64,000 nt of DNA from JBFMHP01 sp964557295 (GCA_964557295.1 CAZKZP010000013.1:6672-70671); one strand, 5' to 3'. Counted from the first letter of the stretch, positions 8,229-16,839 are shown. The notes: generated from the sequence alone by a model not told the origin. Numbers and translations: made by a program.

Positions 8229-9548
8229 TCAGATCAACTGCCGCGCCAAAAGCTGCACCGGGTGCATCACTTCGATTTCCTTGCCCGCCCGGCGTACACC
8301 GCTGGCTAGATGCATGGCGCAACCCATATTGCTGCTCAGTAATATGTTCGCGCCGCTTTGCAACAAAAACGCCACCTTGCGATCGCGAAGCGGATCGGCG
8401 ATCTCCGGGTCGGTGATCATTTTGATTCCTCCGGCGCCGCAGCACAGATTGTTCTCGGGCAACGGGACGATCTCAAGCTCCGGAATGTGTCTCAACAGCC
8501 GGTAGAGGCACTCTTGATTTTGCAGCAGGTTGCGTTGGCTGCAGGGCTCATGCACCGCGACCTTGATGGACGCGGAGCGGAAGGTGGGCGTGATGTGCCA
8601 CGTGATGTCATCGAGGAAACTCAACACGTCCATGGACCGCCTGATCAATTTCGGCTTTCTATCCTCATGGCCGTAACCCAGCAGGGTGGCGTATTCCGCG
8701 ATGAATGCACCGCAGCCGCTGACATTGTGCAGAATCGCGCTGACCCGCGCCGCCTCGAATGCATCCAGATTCTTTCGTGCCAGCTTGATCGCCATTTCCT
8801 TGTCGCCGCCATGCGCGTGCATCGCGCCACAACAGGTTTGCCCCTTGGGTACCACTACTTCATATCCTAAGCGATTGAGCAGTTTTATGCTGTTATGGTG
8901 AATCTGGTTGTCCAGGATGTTGGAAAGGCAGCCGGTGAATAACGCCACCTTGCCGTAGCGCGCCTCGGTCGACGAGTCATAGTACGAACGCAAGGGCAAT
9001 ACTCGCTGTTTTTCCGTGATCAACGCATCAATGCACTTCAGTTCGCCTTTCAACAGCCCCTTTCTGCGCGCCAGCCACTGTGCGCCAGTTTTTTTGTAGA
9101 GCGTAATCGCAATGCGCGCGATGTCTTGCAGCCATGGTTTGATTGTCAACTGATTTCGCAGCAGCTTTATGATGAATGAACATCGTGGCGGCGCGCGCTC
9201 ATCTATCTTCCGTTGTGCCATGGCATATGCCTCGCCATAGGCCATTTTTGATGGACAGACCTTTTCGCAGGCGCGGCACAATGTGCACTGCCGCAGCGCG
9301 GTCATCTCCTGCGGTGTCAGCATTGCATCGCCATGCAAGGTCTCGTCGATAAGCCGCACCCGTCCGCGCGGTGACTGGTTCTCTTCCGCTTTTATCTGGT
9401 AGGTCGGGCAGTGCGCTACGCACGCGCCACAGCTGCGACACTCACTGGCCGAGGGGAGATAGGGGCCAGCGCTGCCACTCTTCCCAGGGGGTGGATCTAG
9501 CACAACGCCGGGATTGCAGGGGTCGTATCCAAGAAGGTAATCGTTCAT
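8229..9548 (-). CDS. GlcF-like Fe-S oxidoreductase subunit (two CCG domains)
   Basis: A 439-aa protein resembling the iron-sulfur subunit of glycolate oxidase or anaerobic glycerol-3-phosphate dehydrogenase. Two 4Fe-4S motifs lie near the N-terminus (CRSCGACVAHCP and CTLCRACEKVCP), followed by two CCG domains with CCGAMHAHGG and CCGAGG cores. No flavin subunit (GlcD/GlcE-like) is adjacent, so the partner is unknown. It lies between the SIR2-like gene and draT and has a possible sigma-54 element upstream, suggesting electron transfer under nitrogen-fixing conditions. That role is inference. Confidence 0.8.
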   Translation of the reverse strand: MNDYLLGYDPCNPGVVLDPPPGKSGSAGPYLPSASECRSCGACVAHCPTYQIKAEENQSPRGRVRLIDETLHGDAMLTPQEMTALRQCTLCRACEKVCPSKMAYGEAYAMAQRKIDERAPPRCSFIIKLLRNQLTIKPWLQDIARIAITLYKKTGAQWLARRKGLLKGELKCIDALITEKQRVLPLRSYYDSSTEARYGKVALFTGCLSNILDNQIHHNSIKLLNRLGYEVVVPKGQTCCGAMHAHGGDKEMAIKLARKNLDAFEAARVSAILHNVSGCGAFIAEYATLLGYGHEDRKPKLIRRSMDVLSFLDDITWHITPTFRSASIKVAVHEPCSQRNLLQNQECLYRLLRHIPELEIVPLPENNLCCGAGGIKMITDPEIADPLRDRKVAFLLQSGANILLSSNMGCAMHLASGVRRAGKEIEVMHPVQLLARQLI

Positions 9549-9583
9549 GAGTCGCCACCATCAATATGATTGATCAGCCCGAA

Positions 9584-9598
9584 GCAAGAACCGGTCCA
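9584..9598 (-). promoter_or_regulatory. Possible sigma-54 promoter of the GlcF-like gene
   Basis: Minus strand TGGACC-N5-TTGC: GG and GC spacing is correct, but the -24 box departs from TGGCAC. It lies 36 bases before the start at 9548. No perfect NifA site was found upstream. The rest of the interval 9599-9795 has no gene that I can see; a stub of REP-like sequence lies near 9780. Confidence 0.4.
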
Positions 9599-9795
9599 GT
9601 TCGTTACTCGATCATCCGCATATTGTCCGTGCCACGCGACGCGTGTGCGACACAGGAGTGATCTGGTTTTTTAGGTCAAAATGAGTGCGTGCGTCGCGAC
9701 GGCTTGAGTCAATCTAGTGCGACTAGGACGATGTGTGTCCGTCTCGACTAGTGGAGGCTGCATCTCAAAACGCCCGATTGTAGGAGCGATCCAAT

Positions 9796-10626
9796 CTACG
9801 GCACCTGGGGGGTGACTTCGTACAAACCACCCAGCACCAAGACTTCTTCCTCGCCCTTGAGCAAACCGGGCAGCAGTGTGGAGCTGACGACGATCTTGCT
9901 GAGCGGCGCACGCACTTCGATGATCTCGTCGCCGAATTCGTCCGCGCGTTCGGGGTTGAGACTGAAGGAACTGATGCTGTTGAACAGCAGGATTTGGCCC
10001 TGCTGTCGGGGCTGATCTTCCATCCGATGATGGCTAAGGTGGTTGCTGCCGCGATAAAGGGTGAGGTGTGTTCCGCCGGGATGCTGCCGCTTCAATTCAT
10101 ACTGGCAGTAGGAGTAGAGCAGATCGAGTTGTGACTCCAAGGCGTTGGTGTTGTAAAGTCCTACGGCGCGCTCCTGGCAGAAGCGGTGATAGCTTTCATC
10201 GTTGAGATCATCGATGCGTTGATGATGAAAGCGCGGGGTCAGCCCGAAGCGTGACTCCACCCATCCCTTCAATACCGCGGCTTCGCGGCTGTTTGGATTG
10301 AAGAACCATCCTCTGATCACCTTGATGTAATTGGCCGCGCGCCGGTCGATCTTGCTGTGCGGGTCATAGCCGCTGTCCTCCGGTGTTTCCAGACGAAAGC
10401 GCACCACCATGTAGTCCATGAAATACTGGGCCCGATTGGCGGGCTGGCCGATGATGTCCAGCCGGCGAAAAAGATCGCGGTGCAGAATCTCCACGCCATC
10501 GATGCGCAGCGGCTTGGGATGGCGCTGGAAGGTGAGACTGCCGAGGATGGCGGCGGGCAGGTTGCAGCGGTTGATCGGGAGCCGGGCTTGCCGCGGCAGT
10601 GATGGCCAATGAGTCTCGGTTGTCAT
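9796..10626 (-). CDS. draT: NAD-dinitrogen-reductase ADP-ribosyltransferase DraT
   Basis: Inactivates nitrogenase by transferring ADP-ribose from NAD to Arg101 of NifH in response to ammonium or energy loss. The 276-aa product matches the DraT family throughout, with an HLTLYRGSNHL strand carrying the NAD-contacting Arg and the SISSFSLNPERADEFGDE segment with the Ser and acidic residues expected of ADP-ribosyltransferases. It is divergent from nifH (188 bases between starts). The intergenic NifA site lies only 11 bases from the draT start and serves nifH; no sigma-54 element was found facing draT. Confidence 0.93.
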   Translation of the reverse strand: MTTETHWPSLPRQARLPINRCNLPAAILGSLTFQRHPKPLRIDGVEILHRDLFRRLDIIGQPANRAQYFMDYMVVRFRLETPEDSGYDPHSKIDRRAANYIKVIRGWFFNPNSREAAVLKGWVESRFGLTPRFHHQRIDDLNDESYHRFCQERAVGLYNTNALESQLDLLYSYCQYELKRQHPGGTHLTLYRGSNHLSHHRMEDQPRQQGQILLFNSISSFSLNPERADEFGDEIIEVRAPLSKIVVSSTLLPGLLKGEEEVLVLGGLYEVTPQVP

Positions 10627-10636
10627 GGTTGTCTCT

Positions 10637-10652
10637 TGTCGTGAAGACTACA
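10637..10652 (+). promoter_or_regulatory. NifA upstream activator site for nifH
   Basis: Exact TGT-N10-ACA match, 98 bases before the nifH -24 element. A second, weaker site (TGT-N10-ACG) starts 30 bases downstream at 10667. Confidence 0.75.
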
Positions 10653-10750
10653 GCCAGCGGGGCGTTTGTCGTGGTTGTTACGGCTGGTAGCGTTGGTTTG
10701 TTTCATAAAAAATATATTCAAAACAATATCATAACAAGTGGTTTGAGACT

Positions 10751-10765
10751 TGGCACAGCGCTTGC
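10751..10765 (+). promoter_or_regulatory. Sigma-54 promoter of nifHDK
   Basis: TGGCAC-N5-TTGC, an exact consensus match with correct spacing, 49 bases before the nifH start codon. Confidence 0.88.
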
Positions 10766-10814
10766 TCAAGGGTTGTTGACGTGCAAATCGTACTTCAACC
10801 AAGGAGACAGCATA

Positions 10815-11693
10815 ATGTCACTACGTCAATGTGCAATTTACGGTAAGGGTGGGATCGGAAAGTCTACCACTACTCAAAACCTCGTCGCAGCCCTGGCCGA
10901 GATGGGCAAGAAGGTCATGATCGTCGGCTGTGATCCCAAGGCGGATTCAACCCGTCTCATCCTGCATTCAAAAGCGCAAACCACGGTCATGCATCTGGCG
11001 GCGGAAGCCGGTACGGTCGAGGACCTGGAGCTGGAAGATGTGCTCTCAGTCGGTTACGGCGACGTTAAGTGCGTTGAATCCGGCGGTCCCGAGCCGGGTG
11101 TCGGCTGCGCCGGCCGTGGCGTAATCACAGCCATCAATTTCCTGGAAGAGGAAGGCGCCTACGACGAAGATCTCGACTTCGTGTTCTACGACGTGCTGGG
11201 TGACGTTGTGTGCGGCGGTTTCGCCATGCCCATCCGTGAAAACAAGGCTCAGGAAATCTACATCGTGGTTTCCGGCGAGATGATGGCCATGTATGCCGCC
11301 AACAACATCGCCAAGGGCATCGTGAAGTACGCCAACTCCGGCGGCGTGCGTCTGGCCGGCTTGATCTGCAACTCGCGTAACACGGCCCGTGAAGATGAGC
11401 TGATCGAAGAACTGGCGCGCAAGCTGGGCACGCAGATGATCCACTTCGTCCCGCGTGACAACGAGGTGCAGCGCGCCGAGATTCGGCGCATGACGGTCAT
11501 TGAGTACAACCCCAAGGCCAAGCAGGCCGATGAGTACCGCGCGTTGGCGCGCAAGGTTGTCGATAACAAAATGTTCATCATTCCAACACCGCTGTCCATG
11601 GACGAGCTGGAAGATGTGATGATGCAGTTCGGTATTCTCGATGAAGAAGACGAGAGCATTGTCGGAAAAACTGCCGCAGAGCTGGCTGGGTAA
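10815..11693 (+). CDS. nifH: Nitrogenase iron protein NifH (dinitrogenase reductase)
   Basis: Homodimeric MgATP-dependent electron donor to the MoFe protein, also needed for FeMo-co and P-cluster maturation. The 292-aa product has the P-loop GKGGIGKSTT (residues 11-20), cluster ligands Cys98 and Cys133, and Arg101 (CAGRG), the target of DraT. The start at 10815 follows AAGGAGA; longer upstream reading in this frame crosses the promoter and is not used. It is the first gene of a nifHDK operon, and 148 bases with an inverted repeat separate it from nifD. Confidence 0.99.
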   Translation: MSLRQCAIYGKGGIGKSTTTQNLVAALAEMGKKVMIVGCDPKADSTRLILHSKAQTTVMHLAAEAGTVEDLELEDVLSVGYGDVKCVESGGPEPGVGCAGRGVITAINFLEEEGAYDEDLDFVFYDVLGDVVCGGFAMPIRENKAQEIYIVVSGEMMAMYAANNIAKGIVKYANSGGVRLAGLICNSRNTAREDELIEELARKLGTQMIHFVPRDNEVQRAEIRRMTVIEYNPKAKQADEYRALARKVVDNKMFIIPTPLSMDELEDVMMQFGILDEEDESIVGKTAAELAG

Positions 11694-11723
11694 GTCTTAA
11701 TCTGCGTTTGTCAAATGATAAGG

Positions 11724-11778
11724 GTAGCACCGCGTAGCGATTGCCGGTGTCGGAAACCGTTCGGTGCGTGCGTGCTAC
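11724..11778 (+). other. Inverted repeat in the nifH-nifD spacer
   Basis: GTAGCAC at 11724-11730 pairs with GTGCTAC at 11772-11778, enclosing further GC-rich sequence. There is no T-tract, so this is more likely a processing or mRNA-stability hairpin, which would favour excess nifH message, than a full terminator. Confidence 0.4.
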
Positions 11779-11841
11779 TTCCTATCGATCCTTTAATAAC
11801 GCCCGTTCACAGATTCGTGACGGAGCCGAAGGAGATTCAAC

Positions 11842-13323
11842 ATGGTTACTATGACCAGAGAGCAAACCGAAGCCCTTATTCAAGAGGTTTTGGAAGTATA
11901 TCCGGAGAGTGCCAGGGAAGAACGCGCCAAGCACCTGGCAGTCAACGATCAAAGTATCGAAAAGTCCAGCAAGTGCATCACGTCCAACAAGAAGTCTTTG
12001 CCTGGGGTAATGACCATCCGTGGCTGCGCCTATGCAGGGTCGAAAGGGGTGGTGTGGGGACCGATCAAGGACATGATTCACATCTCGCACGGTCCGGTAG
12101 GCTGCGGTCAGTATTCCCGCGCGGGCCGTCGCAATTACTACATCGGAACCACCGGGGTGAACACCTTCGTGACCATGAACTTCACCTCGGATTTCCAGGA
12201 GAAGGACATCGTCTTCGGCGGCGACAAGAAACTGGACAAGCTGGTCGACGAGATCGAACAGTTGTTCCCGTTGCACAAGGGCGTCTCGGTCCAATCCGAG
12301 TGTCCCATCGATCTGATCGGTGATGACATCGAAGCCGTTTCCAAGAAAAAGACCCAGGAGCTGAATAAGCCGGTGGTCCCGGTGCGTTGTGAAGGCTTTC
12401 GCGGCGTGTCGCAATCACTGGGTCATCACATCGCCAATGACGCGATCCGCGATCACGTGCTGAGTGCGCGCGACAACGACACCAGCTTCCAGTCCACGCC
12501 CTACGATGTGTCCATCATCGGTGACTACAACATCGGTGGTGATGCCTGGGCCTCACGCACCCTGCTCGAAGAAATGGGCTTGCGCGTGGTGGCGCAGTGG
12601 TCGGGTGACGGTTCGCTTTCGGAAATCGAGCTGACACCCAAGGTAAAACTGAACCTGGTGCACTGCTATCGCTCGATGAACTACATCTCGCGCCATATGG
12701 AAGAGAAGTACGGCATTCCCTGGATGGAGTACAACTTCTTCGGTCCCACCAAGATTGCCGAGTCGCTGCGTAAGATCGCCGCATTCTTCGATGACAAGAT
12801 CAAAGAAGGTGCCGAGAAGGTCATCGCACGTTACGAAGCGGAGACCAAGGCCGTGATCGCGAAATATCGCCCACGCCTGGAAGGCAAACGGGTGATGCTC
12901 TACATCGGTGGCCTGCGTCCACGTCATACCATCGGTGCGTATGAAGATCTGGGCATGGAGATCGTCGGTACCGGTTATGAATTCGGTCATAATGATGATT
13001 ACGACCGCACCATCCCTGAAATGGGCAATGCGACACTTCTTTATGATGACGTCACCGGCTACGAATTCGAAGAGTTCGTCAAGGCGATCAAACCCGACCT
13101 GATCGGTTCCGGTATCAAAGAGAAGTACATCTTCCAGAAGATGGGCATTCCCTTCCGGCAAATGCACTCGTGGGATTATTCAGGCCCCTATCACGGTTAC
13201 GACGGCTTTGCCATCTTCGCCCGTGATATGGACATGACCCTGAACAATCCGTGCTGGAAGGCCATCACGCCGCCTTGGAAACAGAGCGTTCGTGAAGATG
13301 TGAAGGTTGCTGCTAGCGCGTAA
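11842..13323 (+). CDS. nifD: Nitrogenase MoFe protein alpha chain NifD
   Basis: Binds FeMo-co and half of the P-cluster. The 493-aa product has P-cluster ligands Cys62, Cys88 and Cys154, FeMo-co ligands Cys275 (LVHCYRS) and His442 (RQMHSWDY), and the functional residues Val70 and His195 at their standard A. vinelandii positions. It is a molybdenum-type alpha chain: there is no anfG/vnfG-type delta gene next to it. The ATG at 11842 follows GAAGGAGA. A 142-base spacer with two REP units separates it from nifK. Confidence 0.99.
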   Translation: MVTMTREQTEALIQEVLEVYPESAREERAKHLAVNDQSIEKSSKCITSNKKSLPGVMTIRGCAYAGSKGVVWGPIKDMIHISHGPVGCGQYSRAGRRNYYIGTTGVNTFVTMNFTSDFQEKDIVFGGDKKLDKLVDEIEQLFPLHKGVSVQSECPIDLIGDDIEAVSKKKTQELNKPVVPVRCEGFRGVSQSLGHHIANDAIRDHVLSARDNDTSFQSTPYDVSIIGDYNIGGDAWASRTLLEEMGLRVVAQWSGDGSLSEIELTPKVKLNLVHCYRSMNYISRHMEEKYGIPWMEYNFFGPTKIAESLRKIAAFFDDKIKEGAEKVIARYEAETKAVIAKYRPRLEGKRVMLYIGGLRPRHTIGAYEDLGMEIVGTGYEFGHNDDYDRTIPEMGNATLLYDDVTGYEFEEFVKAIKPDLIGSGIKEKYIFQKMGIPFRQMHSWDYSGPYHGYDGFAIFARDMDMTLNNPCWKAITPPWKQSVREDVKVAASA

Positions 13324-13333
13324 TGGCGGCAGG

Positions 13334-13392
13334 TTCGCGAGCATGGCTCGCTCCTACGCATCAATCGCGTAGGAGCCTGCCCCGCAGGCGAA
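13334..13392. repeat. REP pair in the nifD-nifK spacer
   Basis: A reverse unit of the GAGC stem type (13334-13357, with one mismatch) and a forward unit of the CCTGC stem type (13369-13392). They form alternative hairpins inside the nifDK transcript. Confidence 0.88.
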
Positions 13393-13465
13393 CAAACCGA
13401 ACACGACAACCCATTTCAATTTTTGCCGTCGGTCCACGCATGAGTGGCGCGGCGAGGAGATCGTC

Positions 13466-15037
13466 ATGAGTCAAAATGTAGAGAACATCAAACCCAGCTA
13501 TCCTTTGTTCCGTGATCAGGACTACAAGGACAATCTGGCCACGAAAAAGGCCAATTACGAAGAACCGCACAGCCCCGAGAAGATCCAGGAGATCTTCGCG
13601 TGGACGACCAGCGAGGAATACAAGGAGCTGAACTTCAAGCGCGAAGCGCTCACCATCAACCCCGCCAAGGCGTGTCAGCCGCTGGGGGCGGTACTGTGTG
13701 CGCTGGGTTTCGAGAAGACCCTGCCGTATGTGCATGGTTCACAAGGCTGTGTAGCGTATTTCCGCACCTACTTCAATCGTCATTTCAAAGAGCCTGTCGC
13801 CTGTGTGTCTGACTCGATGACCGAAGATGCAGCCGTTTTCGGCGGCCAAAAGAACATGATGGCCGGCCTGGAGAATGCCAAGGCGCTGTACAAACCAGAG
13901 ATGATTGCGGTCTCTACCACGTGCATGGCCGAGGTCATCGGAGATGATTTGAATGCCTTCATCAACAACACCAAGAAGGCAGGACACATCGAACAGGATT
14001 TCCCGACCCCATTTGCACACACCCCAAGCTTCGTGGGTTCGCATATCACGGGTTGGGACAACATGTGGGAAGGGATTGCCCGCTACTTCACCCTGAACTA
14101 CATGGATGATAAAGCGGTCGGTTCGAACGGTAAGCTGAATATCGTGCCCGGATTCGAAACCTACCTCGGCAACTTCCGCGTCATCAAGCGCATGCTTGGT
14201 GAGATGGGCGTGCCGTATACCATGCTGTCTGATCCGACCGATGTGCTGGATACTCCGGCCGATGGCGCCTATCGCATGTATGACGGTGGCACCACGCTGG
14301 CGGAAATGAAGGACGCGCCCAATGCCCTGGACACTTTGTTCCTGCAATCCTGGCAATCAGAGAAGTCGCAGAAGTTCGTCAAGACCACTTGGAAGCATGA
14401 AGCCGACAAGATCAATATCCCGATGGGCTTGGAATGGACCGACGAGTTTTTGATGAAGGTTTCCGCGGTGACGGGTAAGCCCGTACCGGCCTCGCTGGAG
14501 CGGGAACGCGGCATCCTGGTCGACATGATGACCGACTCCCACACCTGGCTGCACGGTAAGAAGTTCGCACTGTGGGGTGATCCTGACTTCGTCATGGGCC
14601 TGACCAAGTTCCTGCTGGAGCTGGGCGCCGAACCGACCGACGTGCTGTGTAACAACGCCAACAAGCGTTGGAAGAAGACGATGGAAAAGATGCTGTCGGA
14701 ATCGCCCTACGGCAAGAATACCACGGTGCACATCGGCTGTGACCTGTGGCATATGCGCTCGCTGGTATTCACCAACAAGCCTGACTACATGATCGGCAAC
14801 TCCTATGGAAAGTTCATTCAGCGCGACACCCTGCATAAGGGCAAGGAGTTTGAGGTGCCCCTGATTCGTCTGGGTTTCCCGATCTTCGATCGTCATCACC
14901 AGCATCGTGACACCACCCTGGGTTACGAAGGCGGCATGTACATCCTCAAGACGTTGGTCAACAAGATTCTTGAAGATCTGGATGATGACACGCGCGGCAT
15001 GGGCACCACTGACTACAACTACGACCTGGTGCGTTGA
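13466..15037 (+). CDS. nifK: Nitrogenase MoFe protein beta chain NifK
   Basis: Pairs with NifD to form the alpha2-beta2 MoFe protein and supplies the other half of the P-cluster. The 523-aa chain has P-cluster ligands Cys70 (AKACQPLGA), Cys95 (GSQGCVAYFR) and Cys153 (TTCMAEVIGDD). It has the long N-terminal extension typical of group I Mo-nitrogenases. The ATG at 13466 follows GAGGAGA. It is followed by a REP cluster and then nifT. Confidence 0.99.
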   Translation: MSQNVENIKPSYPLFRDQDYKDNLATKKANYEEPHSPEKIQEIFAWTTSEEYKELNFKREALTINPAKACQPLGAVLCALGFEKTLPYVHGSQGCVAYFRTYFNRHFKEPVACVSDSMTEDAAVFGGQKNMMAGLENAKALYKPEMIAVSTTCMAEVIGDDLNAFINNTKKAGHIEQDFPTPFAHTPSFVGSHITGWDNMWEGIARYFTLNYMDDKAVGSNGKLNIVPGFETYLGNFRVIKRMLGEMGVPYTMLSDPTDVLDTPADGAYRMYDGGTTLAEMKDAPNALDTLFLQSWQSEKSQKFVKTTWKHEADKINIPMGLEWTDEFLMKVSAVTGKPVPASLERERGILVDMMTDSHTWLHGKKFALWGDPDFVMGLTKFLLELGAEPTDVLCNNANKRWKKTMEKMLSESPYGKNTTVHIGCDLWHMRSLVFTNKPDYMIGNSYGKFIQRDTLHKGKEFEVPLIRLGFPIFDRHHQHRDTTLGYEGGMYILKTLVNKILEDLDDDTRGMGTTDYNYDLVR

Positions 15038-15052
15038 CCGGCACAAGGAATG

Positions 15053-15256
15053 GTAGGAGCCTGCCCTGTAGGCGAACACATCCGGAGCCATGTTGTAGGA
15101 GCCTGCCCTGCAGGCGAACACATCCGAGCCATGTTGTAAGCCTGCCCTGCAGGCGAACATCTCGAAATGATTCGCGAGCAGGGCTCGCTCCTACGGCTTG
15201 CATTGGCAGGCGAGTTCATCCGGAACCATGTGGTAGGAGCCTGCCTCGCAGGCGAA
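15053..15256. repeat. REP cluster after nifK (5 units)
   Basis: Forward units at about 15053, 15095, 15135 (degenerate, lacking GGAG) and 15233, all of the CCTGC stem type, plus one reverse GAGC-type unit at 15171-15194. They fill the nifK-nifT spacer. Confidence 0.88.
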
Positions 15257-15295
15257 CACGCCGGCAAAGATGTGCATATGAATGAGGTTCGGACC

Positions 15296-15508
15296 ATGCC
15301 AAAAGTAATGTTGAGAAAGTTGGAGACGGGGGCAATGACGCTCTACGTCCCCAAAAAGGATCTGGAAGAAAGGGTTGTCTCGATCGAGTTTGACACGACG
15401 GAAAAATGGGGAGGCATCATCGAGCTTGCCGATGGCACGCGCTACAAGCTCGACATCATGGAAAGCGCGCCAAAATTTCCCATCACCCTCCAAGCCACAC
15501 GCGCCTAA
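15296..15508 (+). CDS. nifT: Nitrogen fixation protein NifT/FixU
   Basis: Small 70-aa beta-rich protein of the NifT/FixU family, found after nifK; its role is unknown and it is dispensable in the organisms tested. Conserved segments include MPKVMLRKL at the start and LADGTRYKLD. The ATG at 15296 is preferred because it begins this conserved segment and follows GAGG by 8 bases; the upstream in-frame ATG at 15278 is less likely. The ferredoxin gene follows after 18 bases. Confidence 0.9.
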   Translation: MPKVMLRKLETGAMTLYVPKKDLEERVVSIEFDTTEKWGGIIELADGTRYKLDIMESAPKFPITLQATRA

Positions 15509-15526
15509 ATAGAGGAGACGAAGATA

Positions 15527-15721
15527 ATGGCTGTTGTAATCAATACCAGTGAGTGCACCTCCTGCGGAGACTGCGAACCGGTGTGCCCCACCACCTCCAT
15601 CTCGGTCAAAAAAGGGATGTACGTGGTCAACCAAGCCACCTGCACCGAGTGTGACGGCGATGCCGACTCGCCCCGGTGCATCACCGCTTGTCCGGTGGAT
15701 GATTGCATCACCTATGCGTAA
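15527..15721 (+). CDS. 2[4Fe-4S] ferredoxin of the nifHDKT operon
   Basis: A 64-aa ferredoxin with CTSCGDCEPVCP (C-x2-C-x2-C-x3-C) and CTECDGDADSPRCITACP (C-x2-C-x8-C-x3-C), the Allochromatium-type second-cluster loop. It is shorter than the nifB-linked ferredoxin and probably donates electrons to NifH or to cofactor assembly. The ribosome site AGAGGAGA precedes the ATG. It is followed directly by the largest REP array in the window. Confidence 0.92.
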   Translation: MAVVINTSECTSCGDCEPVCPTTSISVKKGMYVVNQATCTECDGDADSPRCITACPVDDCITYA

Positions 15722-15731
15722 AAGCCGCTTC

Positions 15732-16090
15732 GTAGGAGCGGGCCCTGCTCGCGAAACCCTCGCCTGCAGGGCAGGCTCCTACCAATGCAACCCGTAGGAG
15801 CGAGCCCTGCTCGCGAAATGCGCGCCTGCAGGGCAGGCTCCTACCAATGCAACCGTAGGAGCGAGCCCTGCTCGCGAAATGCTCGCCTGCAGGGCAGGCT
15901 CCTACCAATGCAACCCGTAGGAGCGAGCCCTGCTCGCGAAATGCGCGCCTGCAGGGCAGGCTCCTACCAATGCAACCGTAGGAGCGAGCCCTGCTCGCGA
16001 AATGCTCGCCTGCAAGGCAGGCTCCTACCAATGCAACCCGTAGGAGCGGGCCCTGCTCGCGAAATGCTCGCCTGCAGGGCAGGCTCCTAC
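15732..16090. repeat. Tandem REP array (6 composite units, 61-62 bp period)
   Basis: Six head-to-tail composite units start (GTAGGAGC) at 15732, 15794, 15855, 15917, 15978 and 16040. Each holds a forward GAGC-type palindrome and, 4-6 bases later, a reverse CCTGC-type palindrome, followed by the linker CAATGCAAC. Spacing alternates 62, 61, 62, 61, 62, and alternate units share the ATGCGCGCC or ATGCTCGCC junction, so a ~123-bp dimer was amplified. It is not a CRISPR array: there are no unique spacers. It separates the ferredoxin gene from the nifY-like gene. Confidence 0.93.
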
Positions 16091-16113
16091 GATAGATATA
16101 TGAGGTATGCTCC

Positions 16114-16839
16114 ATGACTACACCGCAAATTTCCCGAGATGTGGCGCTGCGTGTTGGCCTGGCGGCGCGCGTCCTCCCCGGTGTGGATCCGGCCCGGCTC
16201 ATCGGTGTGCTGGAATCCATCGTCGGTCTGCCGCTCGATGAACAGAAGCTTGAAAGCATCACGGTGCTTGATCTCAAGAAAGGTATCTCCAATCTCGATG
16301 AAGACGACGAAGGCAGTGGCGCCGGCATCGAAACCTCGTATTACAAACAAGCGGTCAAGTACCTCTGGGGCGACCGCGCAGACATGTTGGATCTCCCCGA
16401 GCCGGTTTCCTATCGCGACGGCGATATGCCAAGCTCCACGCGCGTGGCATGCGCGTCCAATCGTGGCGATATCCTCGACGGCCACTTTGGCTCCTGCCCG
16501 CGCTTTTTGGTCTACCAAGTGTCGGTCAGCGAAGTTCGTTTGATAGCTATCCGTTCATGCGCGGAAGGCTTCAAGGCCGAGGACAAGAATGCCTATCGAG
16601 CCGGGCTCATTGCCGATTGCGACATCCTTTTCGTGCAATCCATCGGCGGTCCAGCTGCCGCCAAGGTGATCAAGGCCGGCATCTATCCCATCAAGCGGCC
16701 TCAGGCTGGCCCGGCCATCGAGGCCATGGCCGAGTTGCAACGCACCATGGCCGACAATCCGCCGCCGTGGCTGGCCAAGGTCATTGGCGTCAAATCGAGC
16801 ATGAAGTACACCGTCAGCGACGAGGATGATGAAGTATGA
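16114..16839 (+). CDS. nifY: FeMo-co binding/apodinitrogenase chaperone, NafY/NifY type
   Basis: A 241-aa two-domain protein: an N-terminal helical domain (about 1-95) of the kind that binds apo-dinitrogenase in NafY, and a C-terminal NifX/NifB-C-type cofactor-binding domain (about 105-225) starting VACASNRGDILDGHFGSC. It is expected to hold FeMo-co or stabilise apo-NifDK until cofactor insertion. Its place after nifHDKT matches A. vinelandii nifY; nafY is the close paralogue, so the name is by position. Its stop overlaps the next start. Confidence 0.88.
   Translation: MTTPQISRDVALRVGLAARVLPGVDPARLIGVLESIVGLPLDEQKLESITVLDLKKGISNLDEDDEGSGAGIETSYYKQAVKYLWGDRADMLDLPEPVSYRDGDMPSSTRVACASNRGDILDGHFGSCPRFLVYQVSVSEVRLIAIRSCAEGFKAEDKNAYRAGLIADCDILFVQSIGGPAAAKVIKAGIYPIKRPQAGPAIEAMAELQRTMADNPPPWLAKVIGVKSSMKYTVSDEDDEV

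Noticed and set aside
10627..10740. A sigma-54 promoter for draT in the draT-nifH spacer
   Set aside because: No minus-strand TGGCAC-N5-TTGC-like sequence with correct spacing was found.
15732..16090. Possible CRISPR array
   Set aside because: The intervals between repeats are identical or near-identical, not unique spacers, and no cas genes are present.
15785..16117. Long ORFs reading through the REP array (repeating VGASPARE / RSEPCSR type peptides)
   Set aside because: They arise only because the REP units lack stops in several frames; the peptides are repetitive and have no independent start signal.
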